NCBI RefSeq assembly: GCF_000423665.1
Contig: NZ_AUIK01000027.1
Span: 1-64,000, forward strand
Length of the DNA stretch: 64,000 nucleotides
Origin: Solirubrobacter soli DSM 22325
Lineage (GTDB): Bacteria > Actinomycetota > Thermoleophilia > Solirubrobacterales > Solirubrobacteraceae
Direction of reading: 5' to 3'
The notes beneath the pieces are model-generated. The model saw only the letters and a program-made list of their open reading frames with translations. It did no database searches and was not told the origin of the DNA. How positions within the stretch are numbered: the first letter of the stretch is position 1; each line of letters starts with the position of its first letter. Shown in pieces: positions 16,671 to 25,008 of this stretch. Position numbers and translations under genes: made by a program.

Positions 16671-17842
16671 TTCAGTCCCCGCGCGGCGTTCTCGGCGGCG
16701 ACGGGCGGGACCGAGCCGGCGACGAGGTAGTTCACGTCGCCCGACTGGAACGTCACGAGCGTCCCGAGCGCGGTCGCCAGCTCCTGCCCGGTCGCGCCAT
16801 CGATATTGACCTGGGGGAGGGTCACGCCGTCGCGGCCGTTGCCGAAGAGCGGCTTCTGCTCGCCGTCGGCCTTGCGCTGGAAGACGAGGATCTGGCCGAA
16901 GCCCTCGCCGTAGGTGACCAGCGCGCCCTTCTCGGAGCCGTACTTGACGAGGGTGACCGACCGGCGCGGCAGGCCGGCCAGCTCGGCGGGGGCGGAGAGC
17001 TGGAAGTCGAGCTGCTTCTGGACGTTCTCGGCGCCGGTGACGTGCACGGGCTTGCCCTGCTGGTCGACGCCCGCCGGCGGGTTGAGCTCGGTCACCTTGG
17101 CGCCCGCGGGCGGCGTGGTCGAGATCATCGAGGCCGGGATCGGGCCGTAGGCGACGTCGGTCGCCTTCAGCTCGAGGACCGGGTCCTGCGAGCCCTGCGC
17201 GTAGATCGCCGCGCGCAGCGGCACGCCGCGGGTGGCGTCCCAGGCCAACTCGGCGGCGCCGAGCAGCCCGCCGTCGTCCTTCGGGGCGATCCGCACGGTG
17301 TAGGTCGGGCGGTTGCCGGTCACGCTGGGGATCGCGCCGGACAGCTGCCACACCTTGCCGAGACGGGCAAGGCCTTCACGGACGCCGGCGAGGGTCGCGG
17401 GCTCCTTCTTGGCGGTACGCGGCGTCTCGTCCTGGGGGAGCGCGCCCGTGAAGGCCGTTTTCGAGGTCGCGTCGTAGAACAGGAACTTCTTGCCGTCGGA
17501 GACGATCTGGGCGTCGCCGTTGGTCGACTGCAGCTCGAGCCGCGCGCGGCCGTCGTTCGCCAGCCACACGCGACCGGTGGCGCCGGTCAGCGTGGGGGAG
17601 GCGGTGTCGCGCGGCAGCGAGCCGCTGGGGAGCAGGTTGTTGGTGAACTCGATCCGGGCGCTGACGCCCTGCACGGCGGGTGCGTTGGCGGCGTCGAGGA
17701 TCGCGCGGTCGAGGGCCTTGGGAGCGGGCTTCTGCGCGCCCGTGAGGGCGGCTTGGGCAATGCCGGCTCCGGCCACCACAGCCACCAGCACGGCGACGAT
17801 CGCCAGCAGGCGGGGGGAGGATGCGGTGCGGAGTCTTCTCAT
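16667..17842 (-). CDS. Secreted LolA-like / outer-membrane-lipoprotein-carrier-fold protein
   Basis: A 391-aa exported protein, first gene of the ABC operon. An N-terminal signal or membrane anchor (LLAIVAVLVAVVAGAGIAQAAL) is followed by a beta-rich domain resembling the LolA/LppX half-barrel ('VSARIEFTNNLLPSG', 'GRVWLANDGRARLELQS', 'IVSDGKKFLFYDATSKTAF'). In actinobacteria such folds carry or sense lipids at the membrane. Coupling to an ABC-2 exporter suggests that it receives or regulates the exported substrate; this is inference. Divergent from the small lipoprotein gene at 17906. Confidence 0.75.
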   Translation of the reverse strand: MRRLRTASSPRLLAIVAVLVAVVAGAGIAQAALTGAQKPAPKALDRAILDAANAPAVQGVSARIEFTNNLLPSGSLPRDTASPTLTGATGRVWLANDGRARLELQSTNGDAQIVSDGKKFLFYDATSKTAFTGALPQDETPRTAKKEPATLAGVREGLARLGKVWQLSGAIPSVTGNRPTYTVRIAPKDDGGLLGAAELAWDATRGVPLRAAIYAQGSQDPVLELKATDVAYGPIPASMISTTPPAGAKVTELNPPAGVDQQGKPVHVTGAENVQKQLDFQLSAPAELAGLPRRSVTLVKYGSEKGALVTYGEGFGQILVFQRKADGEQKPLFGNGRDGVTLPQVNIDGATGQELATALGTLVTFQSGDVNYLVAGSVPPVAAENAARGLK

Positions 17843-17867
17843 CGTGGAGGCAGTTGTACGGGCGGAG

Positions 17868-17896
17868 TTGGAGAGATCTCTGACAGTGCCGATATA
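17868..17896 (+). promoter_or_regulatory. Candidate sigma-70-type promoter with palindromic operator
   Basis: TTGGAG (17868-17873) and GATATA (17891-17896) are spaced 17 nt apart, and the ATG of the lipoprotein gene follows at 17906, so the transcript would be almost leaderless. A perfect palindrome AGAGATCTCT (17872-17881) sits between the two hexamers and could be a repressor site. It lies in the 63-nt divergent gap that also serves the LolA-like/ABC operon. Confidence 0.4.
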
Positions 17897-17905
17897 GCCT
17901 CAAGG

Positions 17906-18337
17906 ATGCGCCGGATCGCCCTGATCGCCCTCGTCGTGCTCGCCGGTTGCGGCCAGACGGCCTCGGAACCGCTCCCGGACGTGCGCCCGGTCGCGCCGAC
18001 CCCGCAGCAGTCCGCGGCGCTCACCCGCGTCGTCACCGACTTCACCCGCGGATTCCGCAGCCGCGACGGCGAAGCGGTGTGCGCTCTCCTGACACCGGTC
18101 GCGCAGAGCTACCTCGCCGGCACACGCGGCACGGGCTGTGCGGACGTCGTCATCGGCCACGAGCGCGTCCCGGCCAAGACGCGCGCCGTCACGGTCTCGA
18201 CCGACGGGACCGGCGCGACGATCGTCTTCGCCGACTGCCGCCGCTGGCGGCTCGTCCTGCAGGGCGACGCCTGGCTGATCGACGACCTGCCGCTCAGTCG
18301 CCCGCGCTGCGAGGCCACTGATCGACCCACAGCGTGA
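17906..18337 (+). CDS. Small lipoprotein of unknown function
   Basis: A 143-aa predicted lipoprotein. A short hydrophobic leader ends with the lipobox VLAGC (Cys around residue 13), so the mature protein should be lipid-anchored on the outer face of the membrane. The body resembles the NTF2-like/SnoaL-like small secreted proteins common in actinobacteria ('FTRGFRSRDGEAVCALLTP...GTGCADVV...DGDAWLIDDLPL', the order being helix, helix, sheet). Three further Cys could form disulfides. Its 3' end overlaps the convergent histidine kinase gene by 44 nt. Confidence 0.8.
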   Translation: MRRIALIALVVLAGCGQTASEPLPDVRPVAPTPQQSAALTRVVTDFTRGFRSRDGEAVCALLTPVAQSYLAGTRGTGCADVVIGHERVPAKTRAVTVSTDGTGATIVFADCRRWRLVLQGDAWLIDDLPLSRPRCEATDRPTA

Positions 18338-19607
18338 ACGCCGGGCCGTCGACGGTGACGGCGCCGCCGTGCCGCTCGACGATCGCCTTCACGATCGCCA
18401 GGCCGAGGCCTGAGCCCTCGCCGCGCGCGGTCGGCCCGCGGGCGAAGCGCTCGAAGACGTCCTCGCCCGGCGCCGGACCCGGGCCCTCGTCGGCGACCCG
18501 CAGGAACGCCCGGCCGTCCTCGCCGCCGACCGTGATCGTCACCCGCCCCTCGCCGTGCTTGCGCGCGTTGCGGACGAGGTTCTCGACCGCCCGCTCGAAC
18601 GCCGGCCGTTCCACCCGCACGGTCACGTCCTGCTCGACGATCAGCTCGTCCGCGCCCCGCGCCAGCTCCGACAGCGCGACCGGCTCGCCCTGCGCGGGGG
18701 CCGCGGCGTCCTCCCGGGCCAGTGCGAGCAGGTCGTCGAGCAGCTCGGAGAGCCGTTCCGCGCCGGCCTCGATGTCGGCCAGCACGGCCGGATCGGCGCC
18801 GTGGCGGGCGATGTAGGCCGCGTTGCCGCGCAACGCGGTGAGCGGGGTTCGGAGCTCGTGCGAGGCGTCGCCGACGAACCGGTGCTCGGCCTCCTGCGCC
18901 CGTTGCAGCGAGGCGAGCATGGCGTTGAGGGTCCGCGCCAGCTCGGCGACCTCGTCGCGGGTGGGCGTCTCGGGGAGGCGCTCGCCGATGTCGCCGGAGT
19001 GCTCGATCGCCCGCGCGCCGGAGGACAGGCGGGTGAGCGGGCGCAGCGCGCGGCGGGTCAGCCACGCCGCCATCAGCGCGGCCAGCGCCGCGGCGAGGAG
19101 CGCGAGCGGTGCGATCAATCGCCGCGTCTGGTCGAGCGTGCGCTCGATGTCGGCGAGCGAGCCGGCGACCAGCACGGCGCCGCCCGACGCCTGACCACGG
19201 CCGAGCTCCCCGAGCGGCGCCGCGTACATCCGCAGTCGCTCGGAGCCGAGGTCGCCGTCGGCGAACGAGGACTGGCGCTGATCGAGCGCCCGCTCCGTCG
19301 CGCCGTCGGCGTCCAGCACGCGGCCTCCGAGCGCGCTCGATCGCCCCAGGATGCGGCCGTTGCGGTCGATCACCTGCACATAGAGCGCGCTGCCGGACAG
19401 CGTCCCTTCGAGCGCCCCGGGGGCGGTCAGCTGGTCTGGCGCCGTGGCGTTCAGCCGCGCGACGTCGGCCGCGCGCCGCACGAGCGTGTCCTCGAGGCTC
19501 GAACGCAACTCGCGTTCGAGCAGCTTCGGCACGGCGATCACGAGCAGCGCGACCGCGAGCGCGATCGACGCCGCCGCGGCGAGGGCGACGCGCCTACGTA
19601 GGGTCAC
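18294..19607 (-). CDS. Sensor histidine kinase (HAMP, HisKA)
   Basis: A 437-aa two-component kinase with two TM helices (about residues 8-27 and 165-185) flanking an extracytoplasmic sensor of about 135 aa. A HAMP domain, HisKA with phospho-accepting His in DASHELRTPLTAL (about 247), and a HATPase_c domain with N box (ENLVRNARKHGEG), G1 (VADEGPGP) and G2 (GSGLGLAIVKAI) follow. GTG start at 19607 overlaps the stop of the response-regulator gene, so the pair is coupled. It resembles MprB/TcrY-type kinases; no ligand can be inferred. Confidence 0.93.
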   Translation of the reverse strand: MTLRRRVALAAAASIALAVALLVIAVPKLLERELRSSLEDTLVRRAADVARLNATAPDQLTAPGALEGTLSGSALYVQVIDRNGRILGRSSALGGRVLDADGATERALDQRQSSFADGDLGSERLRMYAAPLGELGRGQASGGAVLVAGSLADIERTLDQTRRLIAPLALLAAALAALMAAWLTRRALRPLTRLSSGARAIEHSGDIGERLPETPTRDEVAELARTLNAMLASLQRAQEAEHRFVGDASHELRTPLTALRGNAAYIARHGADPAVLADIEAGAERLSELLDDLLALAREDAAAPAQGEPVALSELARGADELIVEQDVTVRVERPAFERAVENLVRNARKHGEGRVTITVGGEDGRAFLRVADEGPGPAPGEDVFERFARGPTARGEGSGLGLAIVKAIVERHGGAVTVDGPAFTLWVDQWPRSAGD

Positions 19608-20272
19608 TCCCTATCGAACCTGAAGCCGACGCCGCGGACCGTGTGGATCAGCGGCGGGTCGCCGAGCTTGCGGCGCAGGTAGGCGACGTAGCGGTCGACG
19701 GCGTTCATCGTCACCTCGCCCTCGCCGCCCCATTCCTCCAGCGCCAGCTCGCGGGTGACGACGCCGCGGGCGTTGCGCAGCAGCAGCGCGAGCAGCTCCG
19801 CCTCGCGGCGCGTCAGCTCGAGGTCCGTGCCGCCTCGGCGCGCCGTCCCGGTCTCGAGGTCGAGCGTGACGTCGGCGAAGGCCAGCTGCTCTGTGGCGAG
19901 CGGCGCGTTGCGGCGCAGCAGGGCCCGGACCCGCGCCCGCAGCTCGTCGACGTCGAACGGCTTCACGAGATAGTCGTCCGCGCCCGCGTCCAGTCCGGCG
20001 ACCCGCTCGTGGACCGCGTCGCGGGCGGTCAGCAGCAGGATCGGCACGCGCAGGCCCTTCGCCCGCAGCCGCCGCGTCACCGCCAGGCCGTCGAGGCCGG
20101 GCATCGTCACGTCCAGGACGATCGCGTCGGGCACGCTGCGCTCGACCGCCGCGAGCGCCGCCCCGCCGTCGGCGGCCGCGACCACGTCGTAGCCCTCGGC
20201 GGTCAGCGTGCGCTCGAGCATGCGCCGGATCGGCGCATCGTCATCGACGAGAAGGAGTGCGGCTTCGGACAT
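19604..20272 (-). CDS. OmpR/PhoB-family response regulator
   Basis: A 222-aa regulator. The receiver domain has the acidic pocket DDD at residues 10-12, phosphoacceptor Asp54 (IVLDVTMPG) and the switch lysine in YLVKPF. The C-terminal winged-helix (about 125-220) shows LELTRREAELLALLLRN and NAVDRYVAYLRRKLG, which is typical of Trans_reg_C. It is the first gene of the two-gene operon with the histidine kinase immediately downstream. The 72-nt gap to the next plus-strand gene should hold its promoter, but I could not pick convincing hexamers. Confidence 0.95.
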   Translation of the reverse strand: MSEAALLLVDDDAPIRRMLERTLTAEGYDVVAAADGGAALAAVERSVPDAIVLDVTMPGLDGLAVTRRLRAKGLRVPILLLTARDAVHERVAGLDAGADDYLVKPFDVDELRARVRALLRRNAPLATEQLAFADVTLDLETGTARRGGTDLELTRREAELLALLLRNARGVVTRELALEEWGGEGEVTMNAVDRYVAYLRRKLGDPPLIHTVRGVGFRFDRE

Positions 20273-20344
20273 TTCAGAGAAGGTACGTCACAAATCCAGG
20301 TCCATCAGAGTCCTCTCAAAGATGCTCCGTAGAACTCGGCCTGG

Positions 20345-20716
20345 GTGATGGGCTTGCGCGAACTAGAGACTTTGATTGGAACCGCGACCATGCCGGTGGC
20401 GCTCGACCGCGCCGGCGAGCCGCGGCGACTGCCGCACGTCGTCGACCACAGCGCGTACCGGGTGGTGCGCGAGACGCTGGCCGGTGCGCGCAAGGCGACC
20501 GGCGCGACCGTCGCGATCGAGTACATGCCCGGCGCGCTCGCCGTGCAGGTCGACCACGACGGCTGCGGCTCCTCGCTGGAGGAGGTCGCGGAGCTGGCGG
20601 CCGCGCTCGGCGGCGGGCTCACGGCCGCCCGGGCGCAGGGAGGCTTTCGGGTGCGTGCCTGGCTGCCGACCGAAGCCCAGCCGCTGTATCCCGCAGGGCT
20701 GCTCGCAGCGCATTGA
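20345..20716 (+). CDS. Short protein resembling the C-terminal part of a NarL-type histidine kinase
   Basis: A 123-aa protein whose middle and end align by eye with the HATPase_c part of HisKA_3 kinases: 'YRVVRETLAGARKATGATVAIEYMPGALAVQVDHDG' mirrors the usual N box and G1 region, and 'LAAALGGGLTAARAQGGFRVRAWLP' mirrors the usual C-terminal strand. The Asn of the N box, the G2 loop and the whole dimerisation/phosphotransfer domain are absent, so it should not be an active kinase. It could be a decayed fragment or a small modulator. GTG 20345 or ATG 20348 may be the start. It overlaps the convergent LysR gene by 98 nt. Confidence 0.5.
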   Translation: MMGLRELETLIGTATMPVALDRAGEPRRLPHVVDHSAYRVVRETLAGARKATGATVAIEYMPGALAVQVDHDGCGSSLEEVAELAAALGGGLTAARAQGGFRVRAWLPTEAQPLYPAGLLAAH

Positions 20717-21578
20717 GCGCAGGCCGCCGCGCGCTGCCGTGGCGGATCGCCCCGAACACGGTGCGGGTGAGCGTCGCCTCGGCGACCTCGCGGGCGACGA
20801 CCGACGGCTCGCGGTCGGCGCCCACCAGATCCGGCAGCAGCGTCACCGCCTGCCCGTTGGCCACCAACGCCAGGAGCATCAGCAGGTCGTTGGAGTGGTG
20901 GCGGACGTCGGGCTCGAAGCCGCCGAGCGTGCGGCACGCCCGGATCATCAGCTCGGCGTAGGCGCTGTCGTCCTTGCCGATCGCCCACGGCTCGTCCTTC
21001 AGCGCGGCGAGCGCGACCGGTCCTTCACCGCGCGCCAGCCGATGGTCGGCGGGGATCACGAGGTGGAACTGCTCCTCCAGCAGCGGCTCGAGATCGAGCC
21101 GGTCATCGCGCGGGCGCGGGAGGAACGGGTACTGGTCGGCGAGGACCATGTCGAGCGTGCCGAGCGCGAGGCTCGGCAGCGAGGTCTCGGGCTCGGCGTC
21201 GGTGACCTCGACGCGCAACGCCGGGTGCTCGGCCCGCAGCCGCCGCAGGGCCGGCGCGAGCAGGTACAGACCGGCCGACTGGATCGCGGCGACCCGCAGA
21301 GTCCCGGTGATCTGCTCGTGGGTCGCCTCGAGATCGGACTCCGCCTCCTCCATCCGCTCCAGCAGCGCGTCGGTGTGGTGGACGAGCTGCTGCGCCGCGG
21401 CCGTGAGGCGGACGTTTCGGCCGACGCGCTCGAGCAGCGGCACGCCCGCCTCGCGTTCGAGCAGCGCGAGCTGCTGCGACACCGCGGACGGGCTGTAGTC
21501 GAGCGCCAGGGCCACCGCGCCGATCGTTCCGCGGGCGTTGAGCTCGCGCAGCAGGCGCAGGCGCTTCAGGTCCAGCAT
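20619..21578 (-). CDS. LysR-family transcriptional regulator
   Basis: A 319-aa regulator. The N-terminal winged helix (MLDLKRLRLLRELNARGTIGAVALALDYSPSAVSQQLALLE, written here only as its landmark ends MLDLKRL and SAVSQQL) lies in residues 1-60. The LysR substrate domain covers about 90-290, with LRVAAIQSAGLYLLAP and an inducer-pocket DMVLADQYP. It is divergent from the DMT-family exporter at 21654, the classical LysR target arrangement, and a candidate operator lies between them. The last about 30 residues overlap the opposite-strand kinase remnant. Confidence 0.92.
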   Translation of the reverse strand: MLDLKRLRLLRELNARGTIGAVALALDYSPSAVSQQLALLEREAGVPLLERVGRNVRLTAAAQQLVHHTDALLERMEEAESDLEATHEQITGTLRVAAIQSAGLYLLAPALRRLRAEHPALRVEVTDAEPETSLPSLALGTLDMVLADQYPFLPRPRDDRLDLEPLLEEQFHLVIPADHRLARGEGPVALAALKDEPWAIGKDDSAYAELMIRACRTLGGFEPDVRHHSNDLLMLLALVANGQAVTLLPDLVGADREPSVVAREVAEATLTRTVFGAIRHGSARRPALNALRAALRDTAAGLRSAARHAPESLPAPGRP

Positions 21579-21596
21579 CGTGAAGAAGAACTACAC

Positions 21597-21632
21597 GATC
21601 ATCGTCAGAACTTCCAGTGGGAATGGATGATC
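21597..21632. promoter_or_regulatory. Candidate LysR operator in divergent promoter
   Basis: The 75-nt gap between the LysR gene and the exporter contains the inverted arms GATCATC (21597-21603) and GATGATC (21626-21632) separated by 22 nt, with a smaller TTCC/GGAA dyad inside. Spaced dyads of this sort in the intergenic region of a divergent LysR pair are typical of autoregulation plus target control. Assigned by eye only. Confidence 0.35.
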
Positions 21633-21653
21633 ATGCGCGCTGGAATGACCCAC

Positions 21654-22535
21654 ATGAACCAGCGCACCGGAGCCCTCCTCGTCCTTGCGTCGGCGGCCGC
21701 GTTCGGTGTCATGCCGATCTTCGGCAAGCTCGCCTTCGAGGCGGGCGTCGGCGTCGCCACGCTGCTGTTCGTCCGCTTCGCGATCGCGGCGCCGGTCCTG
21801 TGGGCCGCCGTCGTGGCGCGTCGCAGCTTCCCACGCGTGGCGCGCGGCGTGCTCTACCGCGCGCTCGCGCTCGGCGCCGTCGGCTACGCGGCTCAGGCAG
21901 GTCTGTACTTCATGGCGCTGCGGCGGATGGACGCCTCCGTGCTCTCGCTGATCCTCTACAGCTACCCCGCGCTCGTGACGGGGGCGGCGATCCTCCTCGG
22001 ACGCGAGCCGGCCAACCGGCGGCGTCTCGTCGCCCTCGTCACCGCGTCGGGCGGGCTCGTCCTGGTCCTGGCGGGCGCGGGTGCGGGGGACTTCGACCTC
22101 GTCGGCGCCGCGCTCGGCGCCGGCGCGGCGCTGACCTACACGACGTACATCCTCGTCAGCGACGGCGTGACCGGCGAGCTCGACGCGCTGCCGCTGGCCG
22201 CGCTCGTCTCGACCGGAGCGGGCGTCTCGCTCGGCGTCGTCGCGTTCGCCACGGGCTCGATCGACCTCGGCTTCGACCCCGCGGGCTGGCTGTGGCTGGC
22301 GCTCGCGGCGCTGGTCTCGACCGTCGGCGCGGTGGTGCTGTTCTTCAGCGGCATGAGCCGTGTCGGGCCGTCGACGGCGGCGATCCTGAGCACGCTCGAG
22401 CCGCCGGTGACCGTGACGCTCGTGTTCGTCACATTCGGCAGCGCGCTCGGCGCGGTCCAGCTGCTCGGCGCCCTCGCCGTCCTGTCGGCGGCGGTGATCG
22501 TGAACCTCCCGTCGCGGACCGCATCGCTCGCCTGA
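21654..22535 (+). CDS. DMT-superfamily EamA transporter
   Basis: Predicted ten-helix exporter of 293 aa with two EamA repeats (about residues 8-138 and 150-288). The first helix reads LLVLASAAAFGVMPIFGKLAFE and the repeat-closing helix 'ILSTLEPPVTVTLVFV' carries the conserved Glu-Pro-Pro. Members export amino acids or other metabolites. The start is ATG 21654; ATG codons 3 and 7 codons upstream are also in frame but would eat into the regulatory region. Divergent placement with a LysR regulator suggests inducible efflux. Confidence 0.9.
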   Translation: MNQRTGALLVLASAAAFGVMPIFGKLAFEAGVGVATLLFVRFAIAAPVLWAAVVARRSFPRVARGVLYRALALGAVGYAAQAGLYFMALRRMDASVLSLILYSYPALVTGAAILLGREPANRRRLVALVTASGGLVLVLAGAGAGDFDLVGAALGAGAALTYTTYILVSDGVTGELDALPLAALVSTGAGVSLGVVAFATGSIDLGFDPAGWLWLALAALVSTVGAVVLFFSGMSRVGPSTAAILSTLEPPVTVTLVFVTFGSALGAVQLLGALAVLSAAVIVNLPSRTASLA

Positions 22536-22556
22536 AATCCGGGTATTCGGTGGGCC

Positions 22557-22988
22557 ATGCTCAAGCTCACCGCCGCAGCAGCCTTGTCCACGCTGTTGAT
22601 CGCGACCGCGCCGGCGGAGGCGAAGACCTTCCGCGGGAAGACCAGCCAGGGCCGCACCGCCTCGCTGGTCACCGGCGCGGACGGTGTGCCCAAGAGCGTG
22701 CGCGTCTCCTGGCGCGCGCCCTGCAAGAAGAAGGGCTACCGCGCGACGGGCGGCACCCGGTTCACCGCGCCGTTCTCCTCGGTGAGCGCGGACGTCGTGA
22801 CCGACACCGGCAAGAGCTACCGGGTCCGGATCAAGGGCGGCATGCGCGGGCGGATCACGACGAACCTCGTCGTCAACCGCTCCGGCGAGCAGTGGGTCGG
22901 GACGCTCGGCGTGCGCGAGCTGTTCTCCCGCAAGGGCCGCGTGATCGACGTCTGCGAGGTCAAGCGGGTCCGCTTCACGCTGGGCTAG
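22557..22988 (+). CDS. Small secreted beta-rich protein
   Basis: A 143-aa exported protein with signal peptide MLKLTAAAALSTLLIATAPAEA and a basic beta-rich body (pI clearly high: many Arg/Lys). Two Cys (in RAPCKKKGY and IDVCEVK) could form one disulfide. Short strands alternate with Gly turns ('GKSYRVRIKGGMRGRITTNLVV', a pattern seen in many small actinobacterial secreted proteins). I do not recognise a named family. It sits 21 nt after the exporter stop and may be co-transcribed with it. Confidence 0.7.
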   Translation: MLKLTAAAALSTLLIATAPAEAKTFRGKTSQGRTASLVTGADGVPKSVRVSWRAPCKKKGYRATGGTRFTAPFSSVSADVVTDTGKSYRVRIKGGMRGRITTNLVVNRSGEQWVGTLGVRELFSRKGRVIDVCEVKRVRFTLG

Positions 22989-22998
22989 CCTTCGGGGC

Positions 22999-23622
22999 GT
23001 GGCGAGCCTCGTCTCCGTGAACGTCGGCAGGCCGCGGGAGATCTCGTCTCGCCGCGGCAAGCCCTTGATGTCGGCGATCTGGAAGGCACCGGTCGAGGGT
23101 CGCGTCCGGGTCGAGGGCGTCAATCTCGCCGGCGACGACCAGGCCGACCGCAGCGTCCACGGCGGCCCCGAGAAGGCCGTCTACGCGTACGCGCGCGAGG
23201 ACATCGACTGGTGGGAGAACATCCACGGCGACCTTCCGAACGGCGTCTTCGGCGAGAACCTGACGACGCTCGGGCTCGACGTGTCCGGCGCGCTGCTCGG
23301 GGAGCGGTGGCGGATCGGGACGGTCGTGCTGGAGGTCTGCCAGCCGCGTCTGCCGTGCTCGAAGCTCGGCATCCGCTTCAACGACCTGCGGATGGTCAAG
23401 GCGTTCGCCAAGGCCAGCCGCCCCGGCGCCTACATGCGGATCGTCGAGGAGGGTGAGCTCGGGGCGGGCGACGAGATCGAGGTCGTCTCGATCCCGGACC
23501 ACGGCGTCACGCTCGCGTTCGCCGCCGACGCGTGCTTGAAGGACCGCTCACTCGCGCCGGCGGTGCTGGCCGTGCCGGGCCTCTCGCACGAGCTCCGCGC
23601 CGAACTCCTCGAAGCCGCTTAG
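22999..23622 (+). CDS. MOSC domain protein (YiiM-like)
   Basis: A 207-aa MOSC-domain protein of the YiiM type. The family's landmark residues are visible: GDDQADRSVHGGPEKAVYAY near residues 45-63, NLTTLGLDV near 90, and the Cys in RLPCSKLGIRF (Cys120) that may take part in sulfur or molybdenum-cofactor chemistry. YiiM proteins reduce N-hydroxylated compounds with Moco. GTG start at 22999, 10 nt after the previous stop. A partial moaE and a molybdoenzyme-like gene elsewhere in the window are consistent with Moco use. Confidence 0.9.
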   Translation: MASLVSVNVGRPREISSRRGKPLMSAIWKAPVEGRVRVEGVNLAGDDQADRSVHGGPEKAVYAYAREDIDWWENIHGDLPNGVFGENLTTLGLDVSGALLGERWRIGTVVLEVCQPRLPCSKLGIRFNDLRMVKAFAKASRPGAYMRIVEEGELGAGDEIEVVSIPDHGVTLAFAADACLKDRSLAPAVLAVPGLSHELRAELLEAA

Positions 23623-23624
23623 CC

Positions 23625-24403
23625 ATGGACCGGCGAGCGGTGCTCGCGGCCTTCGACGAGCAGATTCGTCGCGATCCGACGCCCGAGCCCGACGGACTCA
23701 TCGAGCACGACGGCCGTGTGATCCGGCGCATCGGCGGGGTGGATGGATGGAACGGCGTGGTCTGGAGCGGCTTGGACGCCACCGACGCCGACGCCGTCAT
23801 CGCAGCGCAGGTCAGCCGGTTCGCAGAACTGGCTCGCCCGTGGGAGTGGAAGCACTACTCACACGACCGACCCCTGACCTCCCGGAACGGCTCCTCGCCG
23901 CCGGTTTCACACCCGAGCCCACCGAGGCGCTGCTCGTCGCCGAGATCGCCGACCTGACACTCGACGTGCCGCCGCCCGCCGGCGTGGAGCTGCGTGCGGT
24001 CGTCGACCAGCCGGGCGTCGACGCGCTCGTGTCGGTGCACGACGAGGTGTTCGGCGAGGACCACGCCGCGTTGGGCAGGGCCTTGCTGTCCGCTCTCGAG
24101 CGCGGGTCCAGCTCGGTCGCGGCCGTGATCGCCACCGCGGCGGACATTCCGATCGCCGCCGCACGAGTGAATTTCCACGCCGGAACCGACTTCGCCAGCC
24201 TCTGGGGCGGCGGCACGCTCAGCGCATGGCGCGGTCGCGGGGTGTTCCGAGCGTTGATCGCCCACCGGGCGGCCCTGGCGTCCGCCCGGGGCTTCCGCTA
24301 CCTCCAGGTCGACGCATCGGCCGACAGCCGGCCGATCCTCGAGCGCCTCGGTTTCGTCGAGCTGGCCGCCACGACGCCGTTCGTGCACCCCGGTCGTCGC
24401 TGA
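23625..24403 (+). pseudogene. GNAT-family N-acetyltransferase, frameshifted
   Basis: The first part (ATG 23625, 'DEQIRRDPTPEPDGLIEHDG ... GWNGVVWSGLDATDADAVI ... PWEWKHYSHDRP') reads in one frame to about 23873, and the rest ('DLPERLLAAGFTPEPTEAL ... LVAEIADL') continues in the -1 register from 23876 to the stop at 24403. Two leftover bases (23874-23875) show that one base is missing between them. The downstream half holds the acetyl-CoA binding core (GGTLSAWRGRGVFRALIAHR) and ILERLGFVEL. Rejoined, it would be about 259 aa, a normal GNAT length. It is either a broken gene or a single-base sequence error. Confidence 0.85.
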
Positions 24404-24407
24404 CGGG

Positions 24408-24920
24408 TCAGAACTTCTTCGACTCGGCGACCGCGAGCTGGTCGGCGCGGTCGTTGAGCGCCTTGTACTCGTTGCCCGCGCCGGTCTCGTGGCCGCGCAC
24501 CCAGTGCCAGCGGACGTTGCCGAGGCGGTTGACCTCAGCCTCCAGTGCCACGATCAGGTCCTGGTTCTTCACGGGCTTGCCCGCCGCGGTCTTCCAGCCC
24601 TTGCGCTTCCAGCCGGGCAGCCAGACCGTCATCGAGTTCAGCATCAGCTGGGAGTCGGTGACCACGGTGACGTCGGCACCGTCGGGGAGCGAGCGCAGGC
24701 CCTCGAGCGCCGCGGTCAGCTCCATCCGGTTGTTCGTCGTCTGGGGCTCACCGCCCGAGTGCTCGACCGGTTCGCCGCCGTCGGCGGGGATCACGATCGC
24801 GGCCCAGCCGCCGGGCCCGGGGTTGCCCGAGCACGCGCCGTCGGTCCAGACCAGCGCCTCTCCGGGGCGCTGCTCGACGGGGGTCTCCTTGATGGCGGGG
24901 CGACGGCGAGGGGCAGGCAT
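24408..24920 (-). CDS. rnhA: Ribonuclease HI
   Basis: Cleaves RNA in RNA-DNA hybrids (R-loops, primers). The 170-aa protein shows all catalytic carboxylates: Asp27 in WTDGACSGNPG, Glu67 in NNRMELTA, Asp89 in VVTDSQ and Asp157 in LNDRADQLA, plus His144 in WVRGHET. The basic-protrusion region (WLPGWKRKGWKT) is present, as in the Escherichia coli enzyme. A Pro/Arg-rich lead of about 18 aa precedes the domain. ATG start at 24920 (complement) with the purine-rich stretch GGAGAAG shortly upstream on that strand. It ends 4 nt from the convergent GNAT. Confidence 0.95.
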   Translation of the reverse strand: MPAPRRRPAIKETPVEQRPGEALVWTDGACSGNPGPGGWAAIVIPADGGEPVEHSGGEPQTTNNRMELTAALEGLRSLPDGADVTVVTDSQLMLNSMTVWLPGWKRKGWKTAAGKPVKNQDLIVALEAEVNRLGNVRWHWVRGHETGAGNEYKALNDRADQLAVAESKKF

Positions 24921-24967
24921 CGGCCGGAGAAGATAGAGGGGGGTGGGGACAACCTCAGTACGAAACG

Positions 24968-25008
24968 CCATCGCGCCCCAGGGAGAACGTGACGATTCGG
25001 CGCGATGG
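24968..25008. promoter_or_regulatory. Perfect 10-bp inverted repeat over the kinase start
   Basis: CCATCGCGCC (24968-24977) is mirrored by GGCGCGATGG (24999-25008) with a 21-nt spacer, and the second arm contains the ATG at 25005. The dyad sits in the 84-nt divergent gap between rnhA and the histidine kinase gene. It could be an operator or, in the mRNA, a hairpin hiding the first start so that translation begins at ATG 25017 or 25032. Confidence 0.5.
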
